From assembly GCF_014650435.1 (NCBI RefSeq), contig NZ_BMUY01000009.1, positions 124,001 to 188,000 on the forward strand: a stretch of DNA of 64,000 nt, written 5' to 3'. A program made the position numbers and the translations under genes. Source of the stretch: Streptomyces tendae (GTDB taxonomy: Bacteria > Actinomycetota > Actinomycetes > Streptomycetales > Streptomycetaceae). The notes under the pieces are model-generated. The model saw nothing but the letters and a program-made list of their open reading frames with translations, searched no databases and was not told where the DNA came from. Numbering within the stretch: the stretch's first letter is position 1; each line of letters opens with the position of its first letter. This document shows, one piece after another, positions 29,718-38,232 of the stretch.

Positions 29718-30308
29718 GTGCAGCACCCCGCCGTTCCGGACCTCTCGCACACGCACACCCGGCCGATCCACTGGGTCGCCACCGCCACGGCCGTCGCCGG
29801 AGTGGTCGCCCTGTCCTCCGTCCTCCAGCCCGACGCCGCGACGGCCGCCCAGAGCGCCGACAAGGCCGCGACCCCCGCCCCGAAGAGCGCGCCGGCCCAC
29901 GGCACGCCGCCCGATCCGGCCACCGTGGCCTTCCCCCTGGAATGCGGCCCCGTCAAGGCCGTGGTGCAGAAGAAGGCATCCGGCGACCTCGACGGCGACG
30001 GCCGGCCCGAAACGGTGGCCGTCGTGCACTGCGACGCGCCCATGGGCACACCACCCGACGGCGTGTACGTCGTCACGCGGAGCAACGACGGCGGCAGGCC
30101 CCGCGTCGTGGCCACCCTCGTGAACCCCGAGGAGCGCCGCACGGCCACCGAGCTCTCCGTGCGCGACGGCGTCGTCCGCGCCACCCTGCTCGGCTACTCG
30201 TCGGCCGACGTGCCCAGTTGCTGCCCCGACGTCACCGACGACGTGAAGTGGCGATGGAAGAACGGCGCGTTCGTCAGCGACACGCCGTCGCACGCACGCA
30301 CCGTGTGA
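29718..30308 (+). CDS. Secreted hypothetical protein
   Basis: This is a 196-residue protein starting at GTG 29718 with AGGAGA eight nt upstream. A hydrophobic segment (WVATATAVAGVVALSSVL) followed by ATAAQSA looks like a signal peptide or anchor. The mature part contains DLDGDGRPETVAVVHC, an FG-GAP/calcium-type loop, and two further Cys in VPSCCPDV, suggesting disulfides outside the cell. I do not recognise the family. A five-fold hexanucleotide repeat starts at its stop codon. Confidence 0.75.
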   Translation: MQHPAVPDLSHTHTRPIHWVATATAVAGVVALSSVLQPDAATAAQSADKAATPAPKSAPAHGTPPDPATVAFPLECGPVKAVVQKKASGDLDGDGRPETVAVVHCDAPMGTPPDGVYVVTRSNDGGRPRVVATLVNPEERRTATELSVRDGVVRATLLGYSSADVPSCCPDVTDDVKWRWKNGAFVSDTPSHARTV

Positions 30309-30337
30309 CCGCCACCGCCACCGCCACCGCCACCGCC
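30308..30337. repeat. Hexanucleotide tandem repeat (ACCGCC)5
   Basis: Five perfect ACCGCC units begin on the last base of the preceding stop codon. Such a tract is prone to slippage; it lies outside coding sequence. Confidence 0.85.
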
Positions 30338-30400
30338 GCGACAACCGGTGTGACACACCAGACAGTAGTCACGGAGCGTACGCGGTGAGTCACATTTTGG

Positions 30401-30706
30401 TCACTCTGAGTCCGGACCGTAGACCTCGGCCCTGTCCGAAACGCGACGCACGTGGATGCACTCGCCCGGACACTCCTTCACGGAGTCGACCACATCCGTG
30501 AGAAGCGTCAACGGCACGGGCGTTGCCGCCCCCGGGGCCTGCAGCAGCTCGTCGTCCGCGCCCTTCACATAGGCCAGACCGTCGATGTCCAGCTCGAACA
30601 CCTCGGGCGCGTACTGGGCACAGATGCCGTCGCCGGTACACAGGTCCTGGTCGATCCAGACCTCCAGAGCCTCGCCACCGACCCCGGCCTCCTGCTGCAC
30701 GCTCAT
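30401..30706 (-). CDS. Small [3Fe-4S]-type ferredoxin
   Basis: This is a 101-residue ferredoxin with cluster Cys in DLCTGDGICAQYAPEVF and ECPGECIHV. The C-x5-C spacing with a later CP is typical of the small single-cluster ferredoxins that serve cytochrome P450s in Streptomyces. It is divergent from arc with ~245 bp between starts. No P450 is adjacent; the nearest in this window is the conservon P450 at 53363. Redox partner therefore unknown. Confidence 0.88.
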   Translation of the reverse strand: MSVQQEAGVGGEALEVWIDQDLCTGDGICAQYAPEVFELDIDGLAYVKGADDELLQAPGAATPVPLTLLTDVVDSVKECPGECIHVRRVSDRAEVYGPDSE

Positions 30707-30907
30707 CTCTCCTGCCGTTTCCTGCGCCGAGCCGTTCGGGAATCCGGCCAGCTCTGACGGGTGTTGAACACTTCGACCCTACCCCCGCCTGGGTTCCTCT
30801 CACGTTCCGTGGGTATTCCCCTGGCGTGAGGGAGAGCGCAAGGGTGAAGATCGGACACACCCCGACAGTCTTTGTGATCTAGGGGTTTCAATCGACACCC
30901 ACCCAGG

Positions 30908-30913
30908 TAGGGT
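30908..30913 (+). promoter_or_regulatory. -10 box TAGGGT upstream of arc
   Basis: TAGGGT fits the Streptomyces vegetative -10 consensus (TAGRRT), with TTTCAA 16 bp upstream as a weak -35. It would give a ~35-nt leader containing the GGAGGAGG site before arc. Confidence 0.4.
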
Positions 30914-30951
30914 CTGGAAGCGTCCAGCTCCCCTTGGAGGAGGTGAGGACC

Positions 30952-32718
30952 GTGGCAGCCCACGACGACGACATGAACCGCGGCATCCGCCCGGGACGCG
31001 GGTCCGAGGACCCGGCCGGGCAGGTGGCCTACCTTGAGCAGGAGATCGCCGTCCTGCGACGCAAGCTCGCCGAATCTCCGCGACACACGAGAATTCTCGA
31101 AGAGCGGATCGTCGAACTGCAGACCAACCTGGCCGGCGTGTCCGCCCAGAACGAGCGACTCGCCGGCACACTCCGCGAGGCCCGCGACCAGATCGTGGCC
31201 CTCAAGGAAGAAGTCGACCGGCTGGCCCAGCCGCCCGCCGGCTTCGGCGTCTTCCTGCAGGCCAACGAGGACGGCACCGCCGACATCTTCACCGGCGGCC
31301 GCAAACTCCGGGTGAACGTCAGCCCGAGCGTCGAGCTCGACGAGCTCCGACGCGGCCAGGAAGTGATGCTCAACGAAGCACTCAACGTGGTCGAGGCCAT
31401 GGAGTACGAGAGCGTCGGCGACATCGTCACCCTCAAGGAGATCCTCGAGGACGGCGAGCGCGCCCTGGTACTCGGCCACACCGACGAGGAACGGGTGGTA
31501 CGGCTCGCCGAACCCCTGCGCGGCCTCACCATCCGCCCCGGCGACGCCCTCCTGCTCGAACCCCGCTCCGGCTACGTCTACGAGGTCGTCCCCAAGAGCG
31601 AGGTCGAGGAACTCGTCCTCGAAGAGGTCCCCGACATCGGCTACGAGCAGATCGGCGGCCTCGGCGGACAGATCGAGATGATCCGCGACGCGGTCGAGCT
31701 CCCCTACCTCTACCCCGACCTGTTCCGGGAGCACGAGCTGCGTCCGCCCAAGGGCGTCCTGCTCTACGGGCCCCCCGGATGCGGCAAGACGCTCATCGCC
31801 AAGGCCGTCGCCAACTCGCTGGCCAAGAAGGTCGCCGAGGTCACCGGCCAAGCCGCAGGCAAGAGCTTCTTCCTCAACATCAAGGGCCCCGAGCTGCTCA
31901 ACAAGTACGTCGGCGAGACCGAGCGCCAGATCCGCCTGGTCTTCCAGCGGGCCCGCGAGAAGGCCAGCGAGGGCACCCCCGTCATCGTCTTCTTCGACGA
32001 GATGGAATCCCTCTTCCGCACCCGCGGCTCCGGCGTCAGCTCGGACGTGGAGAACACCATCGTCCCGCAGCTCCTCGCCGAGATCGACGGCGTGGAAGGT
32101 TTGCAGAACGTGGTCGTCATCGGCGCCTCCAACCGCGAGGACATGATCGACCCCGCCATCCTGCGACCCGGCCGGCTCGACGTGAAGATCAAGATCGAAC
32201 GTCCGGACGCCGAAGCGGCCAAGGACATCTTCGGCAAGTACCTCACCGAACGCCTCCCCCTCCACTCCGACGACCTCGCGGAGCACGAGAAGGACAAGGC
32301 GGCCACCGTCTCCAGCATGATCCAGACGGCAGTGGAACAGATGTACGCCGAATCCGAGGAGAACCGCTTCCTGGAAGTCACCTACGCCAACGGCGACAAG
32401 GAAGTCCTCTATTTCAAGGACTTCAATTCCGGCGCCATGATCGAGAACATCGTGGGCCGCGCCAAGAAAATGGCGATCAAGGACTTCCTCGACAAGAACC
32501 AGAAGGGCCTCCGCGTCTCCCACCTCCTCCAGGCATGCGTGGACGAGTTCAAGGAGAACGAGGACCTGCCCAACACCACCAACCCCGACGACTGGGCCCG
32601 CATCTCCGGAAAGAAGGGCGAACGGATCGTGTACATCCGTACGCTCGTCACCGGAAAGCAGGGCGCGGACACCGGACGCTCCATCGACACGGTGGCAAAC
32701 ACCGGTCAGTACCTGTAA
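30952..32718 (+). CDS. arc: Proteasome-associated AAA ATPase (Arc/Mpa)
   Basis: This is a 588-residue hexameric unfoldase that recognises pupylated proteins and feeds them into the 20S proteasome. The GTG at 30952 follows GGAGGAGG. Parts in order are a coiled coil (~20-75; LEQEIAVLRRKLAE), which binds Pup, two OB-type domains (~80-230), and an AAA domain with Walker A GPPGCGKT (~273), Walker B IVFFDEMESLF and RPGRLDVKIKIERPD. The C-terminus ends GQYL, the proteasome-docking tail seen in mycobacterial Mpa. It heads the proteasome region, with dop and pup downstream. Confidence 0.97.
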   Translation: MAAHDDDMNRGIRPGRGSEDPAGQVAYLEQEIAVLRRKLAESPRHTRILEERIVELQTNLAGVSAQNERLAGTLREARDQIVALKEEVDRLAQPPAGFGVFLQANEDGTADIFTGGRKLRVNVSPSVELDELRRGQEVMLNEALNVVEAMEYESVGDIVTLKEILEDGERALVLGHTDEERVVRLAEPLRGLTIRPGDALLLEPRSGYVYEVVPKSEVEELVLEEVPDIGYEQIGGLGGQIEMIRDAVELPYLYPDLFREHELRPPKGVLLYGPPGCGKTLIAKAVANSLAKKVAEVTGQAAGKSFFLNIKGPELLNKYVGETERQIRLVFQRAREKASEGTPVIVFFDEMESLFRTRGSGVSSDVENTIVPQLLAEIDGVEGLQNVVVIGASNREDMIDPAILRPGRLDVKIKIERPDAEAAKDIFGKYLTERLPLHSDDLAEHEKDKAATVSSMIQTAVEQMYAESEENRFLEVTYANGDKEVLYFKDFNSGAMIENIVGRAKKMAIKDFLDKNQKGLRVSHLLQACVDEFKENEDLPNTTNPDDWARISGKKGERIVYIRTLVTGKQGADTGRSIDTVANTGQYL

Positions 32719-32727
32719 AAGGCGGGG

Positions 32728-32762
32728 CGGCTGCGGGTCCCCACAGTGGGTACCCGCAGCCG
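32728..32762 (+). terminator. arc terminator
   Basis: CGGCTGCGGGT (32728-32738) pairs with ACCCGCAGCCG (32752-32762), followed by a T-rich ACTGTTTT. Placed 9 bp after the arc stop. Confidence 0.75.
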
Positions 32763-32833
32763 ACTGTTTTCCGGAGCCCCGGCTGGAGCAAGGCAATGAC
32801 GCAAATGATCTCCCCGCCAGCGCAAAGGCGTTC

Positions 32834-32839
32834 TAGGCT
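32834..32839 (+). promoter_or_regulatory. -10 box TAGGCT upstream of dop
   Basis: TAGGCT would start a leader of about 105 nt that contains AAGGAGGG right before the dop ATG. No good -35 is visible. Confidence 0.3.
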
Positions 32840-32950
32840 CTTCCATACCGCCGAGTCGCGCAGTGCGGGGACGGGCACCGCACACGCATCGGAGCGCCAG
32901 CGGTACTTGAGCAGCACCCACTACGGGCGCTGCCGGGCAAGGAGGGCCGC

Positions 32951-34462
32951 ATGACCGTACGGCGAGTAATGGGCATCGAGACGGAGTACGGAATCTCCGT
33001 CCCCGGCCACCCCAACGCCAATGCCATGCTCACCTCGTCCCAGATCGTCAACGCCTACGCGGCGGCGATGCACCGGGCCCGCCGGGCCCGCTGGGACTTC
33101 GAGGAGGAGAACCCGCTCCGGGACGCGCGAGGCTTCGACCTCGCCCGCGAAAACGCCGACAACAGCCAGCTCACCGACGAGGACATCGGCCTCGCCAACG
33201 TCATCCTCACCAACGGAGCACGGCTCTACGTCGACCACGCCCACCCCGAATACAGCGCTCCGGAAGTCACCAACCCCCGCGACGCCGTCCTCTGGGACAA
33301 GGCCGGCGAACGCATCATGGCCGAAGCCGCCGAACGCGCCGCCCAGCTCCCCGGCGCCCAGCCCATCCACCTCTACAAGAACAACACCGACAACAAGGGC
33401 GCCTCCTACGGCACGCACGAGAACTACCTGATGAAGCGCGAAACCGCCTTCTCGGACATCGTGCGCCACCTGACACCCTTCTTCGTCTCCCGCCAGGTCT
33501 TCACCGGCGCCGGCCGCGTCGGCATCGGCCAGGACGGCCACGAACACGGCTTCCAGCTCAGCCAGCGCGCCGACTACTTCGAAGTCGAGGTCGGCCTGGA
33601 GACGACACTCAAACGCCCCATCATCAACACCCGCGACGAACCCCACGCGGACGCCGAGAAATGGCGCCGTCTGCACGTGATCATCGGCGACGCGAACCTG
33701 TCCGAGATCTCCACCTACCTCAAACTGGGCACCACGGCCCTGGTCCTGTCCATGATCGAAGACGGCTTCATCGCCGTCGACCTGGCCGTCGACCAGCCCG
33801 TACGCACCCTCCACCAGGTCTCGCACGACCCCACGCTCAAACACCTCGTCACGCTGCGCAGCGGCCGCACACTGACCGCCGTACAGCTCCAGATGGAGTA
33901 CTACGAGCTGGCCCGCAAATACGTGGAGGAGCGGTACGGTGCCGACGCGGACGACCAGACCAAGGACGTCCTCGGCCGCTGGGAGGACACCCTCAACCGG
34001 CTCGAGAACGACCCGATGAGCCTCGCGGGCGAACTGGACTGGGTCGCCAAGCGGGAACTCATGGAGGGCTACCGCCGCCGCGACAACGTCGACTGGGACG
34101 CCGCCCGGCTGCACCTCGTCGACCTCCAGTACGCCGACGTACGGCCCGACAAGGGCCTCTACAACCGTCTGGTGGACCGCGGCCGCATCAAGCGCCTGCT
34201 GGACGAGAACGAGGTCGAGCGGGCCCGTACGAAGCCGCCCGAGGACACCAGGGCCTACTTCCGCGGGCGCTGCCTCGAGCAGTACGCCGACGACGTCGCG
34301 GCGGCCTCCTGGGACTCGGTGATCTTCGATCTGCCGGGCCGGGACTCGCTCCAGCGGGTCCCAACCCTGGAACCGCTTCGCGGAACGCGTAATCACGTCA
34401 AGGAACTCCTGGACCGCTGCCGCACCGCGGACGACCTGGTCAGGGTCCTGTCCGGCGGGTGA
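32951..34462 (+). CDS. dop: Pup deamidase/depupylase
   Basis: This is a 503-residue enzyme of the glutamine-synthetase-like carboxylate-amine ligase fold. It converts the Pup C-terminal Gln to Glu and also removes Pup from substrates. The N-terminal MGIETEYGISV is the first ATP/metal loop. LYVDHAHPEYSAPE carries the catalytic Asp near residue 94. NNTDNKGASYGTHENYL and RPIINTRDEPHADAEK complete the active site. It is longer than PafA because of the insertion after TEYGISVPGHPNANAM. It has a strong AAGGAGGG site and is followed by pup. Confidence 0.96.
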   Translation: MTVRRVMGIETEYGISVPGHPNANAMLTSSQIVNAYAAAMHRARRARWDFEEENPLRDARGFDLARENADNSQLTDEDIGLANVILTNGARLYVDHAHPEYSAPEVTNPRDAVLWDKAGERIMAEAAERAAQLPGAQPIHLYKNNTDNKGASYGTHENYLMKRETAFSDIVRHLTPFFVSRQVFTGAGRVGIGQDGHEHGFQLSQRADYFEVEVGLETTLKRPIINTRDEPHADAEKWRRLHVIIGDANLSEISTYLKLGTTALVLSMIEDGFIAVDLAVDQPVRTLHQVSHDPTLKHLVTLRSGRTLTAVQLQMEYYELARKYVEERYGADADDQTKDVLGRWEDTLNRLENDPMSLAGELDWVAKRELMEGYRRRDNVDWDAARLHLVDLQYADVRPDKGLYNRLVDRGRIKRLLDENEVERARTKPPEDTRAYFRGRCLEQYADDVAAASWDSVIFDLPGRDSLQRVPTLEPLRGTRNHVKELLDRCRTADDLVRVLSGG

Positions 34463-34583
34463 GCGGCCCGAGCGGGCACAGGGGAGTAGACAGCCGGACA
34501 GGGTGGAATACACCGGGTCCGGGAACCATGGAGATGGTCCCCGTACGTTGGAGAAGTGCGGGGCCGATGTCGGACCAGACTTG

Positions 34584-34589
34584 TAGGGT
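34584..34589 (+). promoter_or_regulatory. -10 box TAGGGT upstream of pup
   Basis: A perfect TAGRRT-type box 50 bp before the pup ATG, in the 177-bp dop-pup gap. No clear -35. It suggests that pup, HNH, prcB and prcA can be transcribed separately from dop. Confidence 0.35.
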
Positions 34590-34639
34590 CTGATCTTGAC
34601 CGAGCAACTGTGTCGGGCGAACCGAGCGGGGTGAGGGTT

Positions 34640-34858
34640 ATGGCGACCAAGGACACCGGCGGCGGGCAGCAGAAGGCCACGCGGTCCACCGAGGAGGTCG
34701 AGGAGCAGGCGCAGGACGCGCAGGCATCGGAGGACCTCAAGGAACGCCAGGAAAAGCTGAACGACGACGTGGACTCCGTCCTGGACGAGATCGACGATGT
34801 CTTGGAAGAGAACGCAGAGGATTTCGTTCGATCGTTTGTTCAAAAGGGTGGACAGTAG
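34640..34858 (+). CDS. pup: Prokaryotic ubiquitin-like protein Pup
   Basis: This is a 72-residue, mostly disordered, acidic protein starting MATKDTGGGQQKATRS and ending VRSFVQKGGQ. The C-terminal GGQ means it must be deamidated by Dop before PafA can attach it to Lys residues. The helical stretch (LKERQEKLNDDVDSVLDEI) is the Arc-binding region. ATG 34640 is chosen over the in-frame 34556 because the family begins here and GGTGAGGG lies just upstream. Confidence 0.97.
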   Translation: MATKDTGGGQQKATRSTEEVEEQAQDAQASEDLKERQEKLNDDVDSVLDEIDDVLEENAEDFVRSFVQKGGQ

Positions 34859-34866
34859 TCCGCTAT

Positions 34867-35457
34867 ATGAACGATCCGGGTTCGAAGAAGTGCTCGACGT
34901 GCCAGAGAGTGCTTCCGGCCGGCGCATTCGCGAGCAATCGGTCGCGGCCCGACGGGCGTCAGACCAACTGCCGTGAGTGCGCCGCCGAGTACCACAGGCG
35001 TAGGCAGGAGGCTCGGGGCAAGGCTGTTCGCGTCAAAGTCCCGGTTCCGAGGGGACACAAGCGCTGTCCACAGTGCGAAGAGGTGAAGCCGCACTCCGAT
35101 TGGGAGCGGAACAGGTCGTCCTCGGACGGCTGGGCCAGCTACTGCCCCGAGTGTCGTGCCGAGCGGAACCGCACTGGCTACTTCAAGCGCAAGTATGGCC
35201 TCGCTCCTGCTGAGTTGGATGCGATGATCGCCGAACAGCAGGGGGTCTGTTGTATCTGCCTCACGGCTCGGGCCGAGCATGTGGATCACTGCCGCGAGAC
35301 GGGTAGGGTCCGTGGCGTACTGTGCTTCAGCTGCAACGCTGCGCTGGGGCAGTTCAAGGACCGGCCCGATGCCATAAGGCGGGCTGCCGCTTACGTGGAA
35401 GGAATCGCGTGGAAGCCAACACTCGTAGCACCGGGCGTCTACCAGCTGCCTTCCTGA
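34867..35457 (+). CDS. Endonuclease VII-like HNH protein with two zinc ribbons
   Basis: This is a 196-residue protein between pup and prcB. Two tandem similar zinc ribbons are seen: KKCSTCQRVLP with TNCRECAAEYH, then KRCPQCEEVKP with SYCPECRAERN. A recombination-endonuclease-VII-type HNH domain follows (YGLAPAELDAMIAEQQGVC, CICLTARAEHVDHCRETG, GVLCFSCNAALG). Such enzymes cut branched or nicked DNA; the real target is unknown. Codon use is looser than in neighbours, with several T- or A-ending codons, hinting at transfer. It starts 8 bp after pup and its last 49 bp overlap prcB. I recall a comparable ORF at this place in S. coelicolor. Confidence 0.8.
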   Translation: MNDPGSKKCSTCQRVLPAGAFASNRSRPDGRQTNCRECAAEYHRRRQEARGKAVRVKVPVPRGHKRCPQCEEVKPHSDWERNRSSSDGWASYCPECRAERNRTGYFKRKYGLAPAELDAMIAEQQGVCCICLTARAEHVDHCRETGRVRGVLCFSCNAALGQFKDRPDAIRRAAAYVEGIAWKPTLVAPGVYQLPS

Positions 35458-36254
35458 CGCCCGGGTCCTCCTCTTTCATGGACTTCCTCGGGGAGCACCA
35501 GCCGGAGATGCTCCCGGGCAACCGGCAGCTGCCGCCGGTGCAGGGCGTCATCGAGGCACCGCACGGCACCACGATCGTGGCGGTCACGTTCCCCGGCGGT
35601 GTCGTGCTCGCCGGTGACCGGCGGGCCACCATGGGCAACATGATCGCCCAGCGGGACATCGAGAAGGTCTTCCCGGCCGACGAGTACTCGGCGGTGGGCA
35701 TCGCCGGTACGGCCGGCCTGGCGGTGGAGATGGTGAAGCTGTTCCAGCTGGAGCTGGAGCACTTCGAGAAGGTCGAGGGCGCGCAGCTGTCCCTGGAGGG
35801 CAAGGCGAACCGCCTGTCGACGATGATCCGGTCCAACCTGGGCATGGCGATGCAGGGTCTGGCCGTGGTGCCGCTGTTCGCCGGTTACGACGTGGACCGG
35901 GGCCGGGGTCGCATCTTCTCGTACGACGTGACGGGTGGCCGGTCCGAGGAGCGGAACTACGCGACCACGGGTTCGGGGTCGGTCTTCGCGCGCGGTGCGA
36001 TGAAGAAGCTGTTCCGTGACGACCTGACCGAGGAGCAGGCCACGACGCTCGTGGTGCAGGCGCTGTACGACGCGGCTGACGACGACTCGGCGACCGGTGG
36101 TCCCGATGTCGCCCGCCGGATCTATCCGATCATCACTGTGATCACCGAGGACGGTTTCCGCCGGCTCGGTGAGGACGAGGCCGCGGAGCTGGCCGGCTCG
36201 GTGCTGCAGGCCCGGCTGGAGCAGCCCGACGGTCCGCGGGCCGCGCTGCTGTAG
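35409..36254 (+). CDS. prcB: 20S proteasome beta subunit
   Basis: This is a 281-residue precursor from GTG 35409 (VEANTRSTGRLPAAF), with GGAAGG upstream inside the HNH gene. An ATG at 35478 has no site, and the known Streptomyces PrcB has this 281-residue length. Self-cleavage after a 53-residue propeptide would expose Thr54 (in APHGTTIVAVTFPGG) as nucleophile. Asp/Lys of the active site lie in VVLAGDRRATMGN and IEKVF. The beta rings form the proteolytic chamber with PrcA. Confidence 0.96.
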   Translation: MEANTRSTGRLPAAFLTPGSSSFMDFLGEHQPEMLPGNRQLPPVQGVIEAPHGTTIVAVTFPGGVVLAGDRRATMGNMIAQRDIEKVFPADEYSAVGIAGTAGLAVEMVKLFQLELEHFEKVEGAQLSLEGKANRLSTMIRSNLGMAMQGLAVVPLFAGYDVDRGRGRIFSYDVTGGRSEERNYATTGSGSVFARGAMKKLFRDDLTEEQATTLVVQALYDAADDDSATGGPDVARRIYPIITVITEDGFRRLGEDEAAELAGSVLQARLEQPDGPRAALL

Positions 36255-36316
36255 CGGGGCGCGGGTCTTCGTTGTCAGGTGGTCCAGTGATTTCGACAGG
36301 AAGGGACGGATAACCG

Positions 36317-37087
36317 GTGTCGACGCCGTTCTATGTATCTCCTCAGCAGGCGATGGCGGACCGGGCGGAGTACGCCCGCAAGGGCATCGCGCGTGGTCGC
36401 AGCCTGGTGGTGCTGCAGTATGCCGACGGCATCGTGTTCGTCGGTGAGAATCCGTCCCGTGCGCTGCACAAGTTCAGTGAGATCTACGACCGGATCGGCT
36501 TCGCGGCCGCCGGCAAGTACAACGAGTACGAGAACCTGCGGATCGGCGGGGTGCGCTATGCCGATCTGCGGGGTTACACCTATGACCGTGACGACGTGAC
36601 GGCGCGGGGTCTGGCGAACGTGTACGCGCAGACGCTGGGCACGATTTTCTCCAGCCAGGCCGAGAAGCCGTACGAGGTGGAGCTGGTCGTCGCCGAGGTC
36701 GGTGACAGTCCCGACAGTGACCAGATCTACCGGTTGCCGCACGACGGTTCGATCGTCGACGAGCACGGTTCGGTGGCGGTCGGGGGCAACGCGGAGCAGA
36801 TCAGCGGGTATCTGGATCAGCGGCACCGGGACGGCATGACGCTGGCCGAGGCGCTGAAGCTGGCGGTGCAGGCGCTGTCCCGCGACACCAACGGCAGTGA
36901 GCGGGAGATTCCGGCGGAGCGGCTGGAGGTCGCGGTGCTGGACCGGACGCGGCCGCAGCAGCGCAAGTTCAAGCGCATTGTGGGCGGCCAGCTGTCGCGG
37001 CTGCTGGATTCCGGCGCGGGCGCGGCGTCGGCGGAGAGCGAGAGCGCGGCCGAGACCGAGACCGACTCCGGGTCGGACGAGGAGTAG
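36317..37087 (+). CDS. prcA: 20S proteasome alpha subunit
   Basis: This is a 256-residue alpha-type subunit with a GTG start. The N-terminal YVSPQQAMADRAEYARKGIA is the gating and alpha-ring helix. ALHKFSEIYDRIGFAAAGKY and VELVVAEVG are core strands. The C-terminus after residue ~225 is an acidic Ser/Glu tail (ESESAAETETDSGSDEE). It forms the outer rings that dock Arc. It follows prcB by 62 bp, in the same operon. Confidence 0.96.
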   Translation: MSTPFYVSPQQAMADRAEYARKGIARGRSLVVLQYADGIVFVGENPSRALHKFSEIYDRIGFAAAGKYNEYENLRIGGVRYADLRGYTYDRDDVTARGLANVYAQTLGTIFSSQAEKPYEVELVVAEVGDSPDSDQIYRLPHDGSIVDEHGSVAVGGNAEQISGYLDQRHRDGMTLAEALKLAVQALSRDTNGSEREIPAERLEVAVLDRTRPQQRKFKRIVGGQLSRLLDSGAGAASAESESAAETETDSGSDEE

Positions 37088-37090
37088 GCG

Positions 37091-37129
37091 CCCGCCGCAC
37101 CTCGCTTCACCTCACCTCATCGCGGCGGG
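37091..37129. terminator. Weak hairpin at prcA/LacI convergence
   Basis: CCCGCCGC (37091-37098) pairs with GCGGCGGG (37122-37129) around a 23-nt loop; the right arm lies in the 3' end of the LacI gene. The large loop makes this a weak terminator candidate. Confidence 0.3.
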
Positions 37130-38169
37130 GCCGTAGATCCCCGTACCACCAGGCTGACCGGCAGGTCCCCCTTCTCGGGGGGCCTGCCTTCCAGTACCGC
37201 CAGCAGTGCGCGCATGCCCCGTTCGCCGAAAGCTTCCGCGTCGAGGCGGACGGTGGTGAGTTCGGGGTCGATGGCGGTGGCGAGGCCGAGGTCGTCGAGG
37301 CCGGTGACGGAGAGGTCGTCGGGGACGCGGAGTCCGGCGCGGCGGATGGCCTTGTAGGCGCCGGCCGCCAGTTTGTCGTCGTCGCAGACCAGTGCGGTGG
37401 GCCGGGGTCCGGGCGCGGCGAGGGCGGCCTCGGTTGCCCGTAGGGCGCCCTCGATCGAGATGGGTGCCCGGATCGTGCGCAGTTCGGTGCCGGGGGCGGC
37501 GTCGAGTCGCGAGGCCAGTTCGCGGGCGCGTACCTCGAAGGTCCAGGAGGGGATGTCGGCTGCGAGGTGGAGGAAGCTGCGGTGGCCCAGGGCCAGCAGG
37601 TGCTCGGTGACCTGGCGGATGCCGTCGGCGATGTCGAGGTTGACGGTGGCGGTGCCCAGGCTGCCTTCCGGGTCGCTGTCGAGCATGACGAGGGGCAGTT
37701 GGTCGCCCCGAATGGCGGTGAGGGCGTCGGCGGCCATGGAGGAGGCGATGACGCCGTCGAGTGCGGCCTGGGCGGAGGCGAAGGGGTCGCGGGCGGGTCC
37801 CACGCCTTCGGGTGAGGGGTAGAGGACGACGCCGAAGCCGTGTGCGGCGGCGACTCGTGCGGCGCCGGTGTACACCTCCGCGAAGAACTCCGTGGTGAGG
37901 GCAGGGACGACCAGCAGGACGGTGCGGGTGCGGCCGAGGCGCAGGTTGCGTGCGGCGAGGTTGGGGCGGTAGCCGAGTTCCTGCGCGGCGTCGCGGACTC
38001 GCTGGGCCGTGGGTGCCGACACACGGCCGCGCCATTTGTCGCCGAGGACCAGGGAGACGGCTGCCTGGGAGACGCCGGCGGCCTGGGCGACGTCCCGGCT
38101 CGTGGGGCGGGTGCTGCCTCGTGCCACCGTTCGCCTGCGCTTTCGTCTGGACTGCGGAACTGGCGACAT
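37117..38169 (-). CDS. LacI-family transcriptional regulator
   Basis: This is a 350-residue regulator. The HTH is PTSRDVAQAAGVSQAAVSLVL, followed by the hinge (APTAQRVRDAAQELGYRPN). A periplasmic-binding-protein-like sensor domain follows (VLLVVPALTTEFFAEVYTG, DGVIASSM, VTGLDDLGLATAI). Start ATG 38169 (MSPVPQSRRKRRRT) is uncertain; GTG 38127 would also give an intact HTH. Effector is probably a sugar or related small molecule. It is divergent from an MFS exporter gene with a shared operator-like repeat, so the pair is likely a regulated transport unit inserted between prcA and pafA. Confidence 0.88.
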   Translation of the reverse strand: MSPVPQSRRKRRRTVARGSTRPTSRDVAQAAGVSQAAVSLVLGDKWRGRVSAPTAQRVRDAAQELGYRPNLAARNLRLGRTRTVLLVVPALTTEFFAEVYTGAARVAAAHGFGVVLYPSPEGVGPARDPFASAQAALDGVIASSMAADALTAIRGDQLPLVMLDSDPEGSLGTATVNLDIADGIRQVTEHLLALGHRSFLHLAADIPSWTFEVRARELASRLDAAPGTELRTIRAPISIEGALRATEAALAAPGPRPTALVCDDDKLAAGAYKAIRRAGLRVPDDLSVTGLDDLGLATAIDPELTTVRLDAEAFGERGMRALLAVLEGRPPEKGDLPVSLVVRGSTAPPR

Positions 38170-38171
38170 GG

Positions 38172-38198
38172 TACGTATGACGACGGAAGTTATACGTA
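38172..38198. promoter_or_regulatory. Candidate LacI operator
   Basis: TACGTATGAC (38172-38181) and GTTATACGTA (38189-38198) form an inverted repeat with one mismatch. It lies in the short gap between the divergent LacI and MFS starts. The AT-rich half-sites also resemble -10 boxes, so binding would block both promoters. Confidence 0.5.
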
Positions 38199-38232
38199 AA
38201 ACTTGCTGGAGCGCGGACATAGGAGGCGGGTC

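Noticed and set aside
30308..30337. Possible CRISPR or long repeat array
   Set aside because: Only five 6-bp units without spacers; no CRISPR array or tRNA/rRNA gene was found anywhere in the window.
32719..32950. Additional small gene between arc and dop (minus-strand frame at 32648-32921)
   Set aside because: It overlaps the terminator and the dop promoter region, and its frame is Arg/Ala-rich without motifs.
35478..36254. ATG at 35478 as the prcB start
   Set aside because: No ribosome-binding site; GTG 35409 has one and gives the known 281-residue precursor with a 53-residue propeptide.
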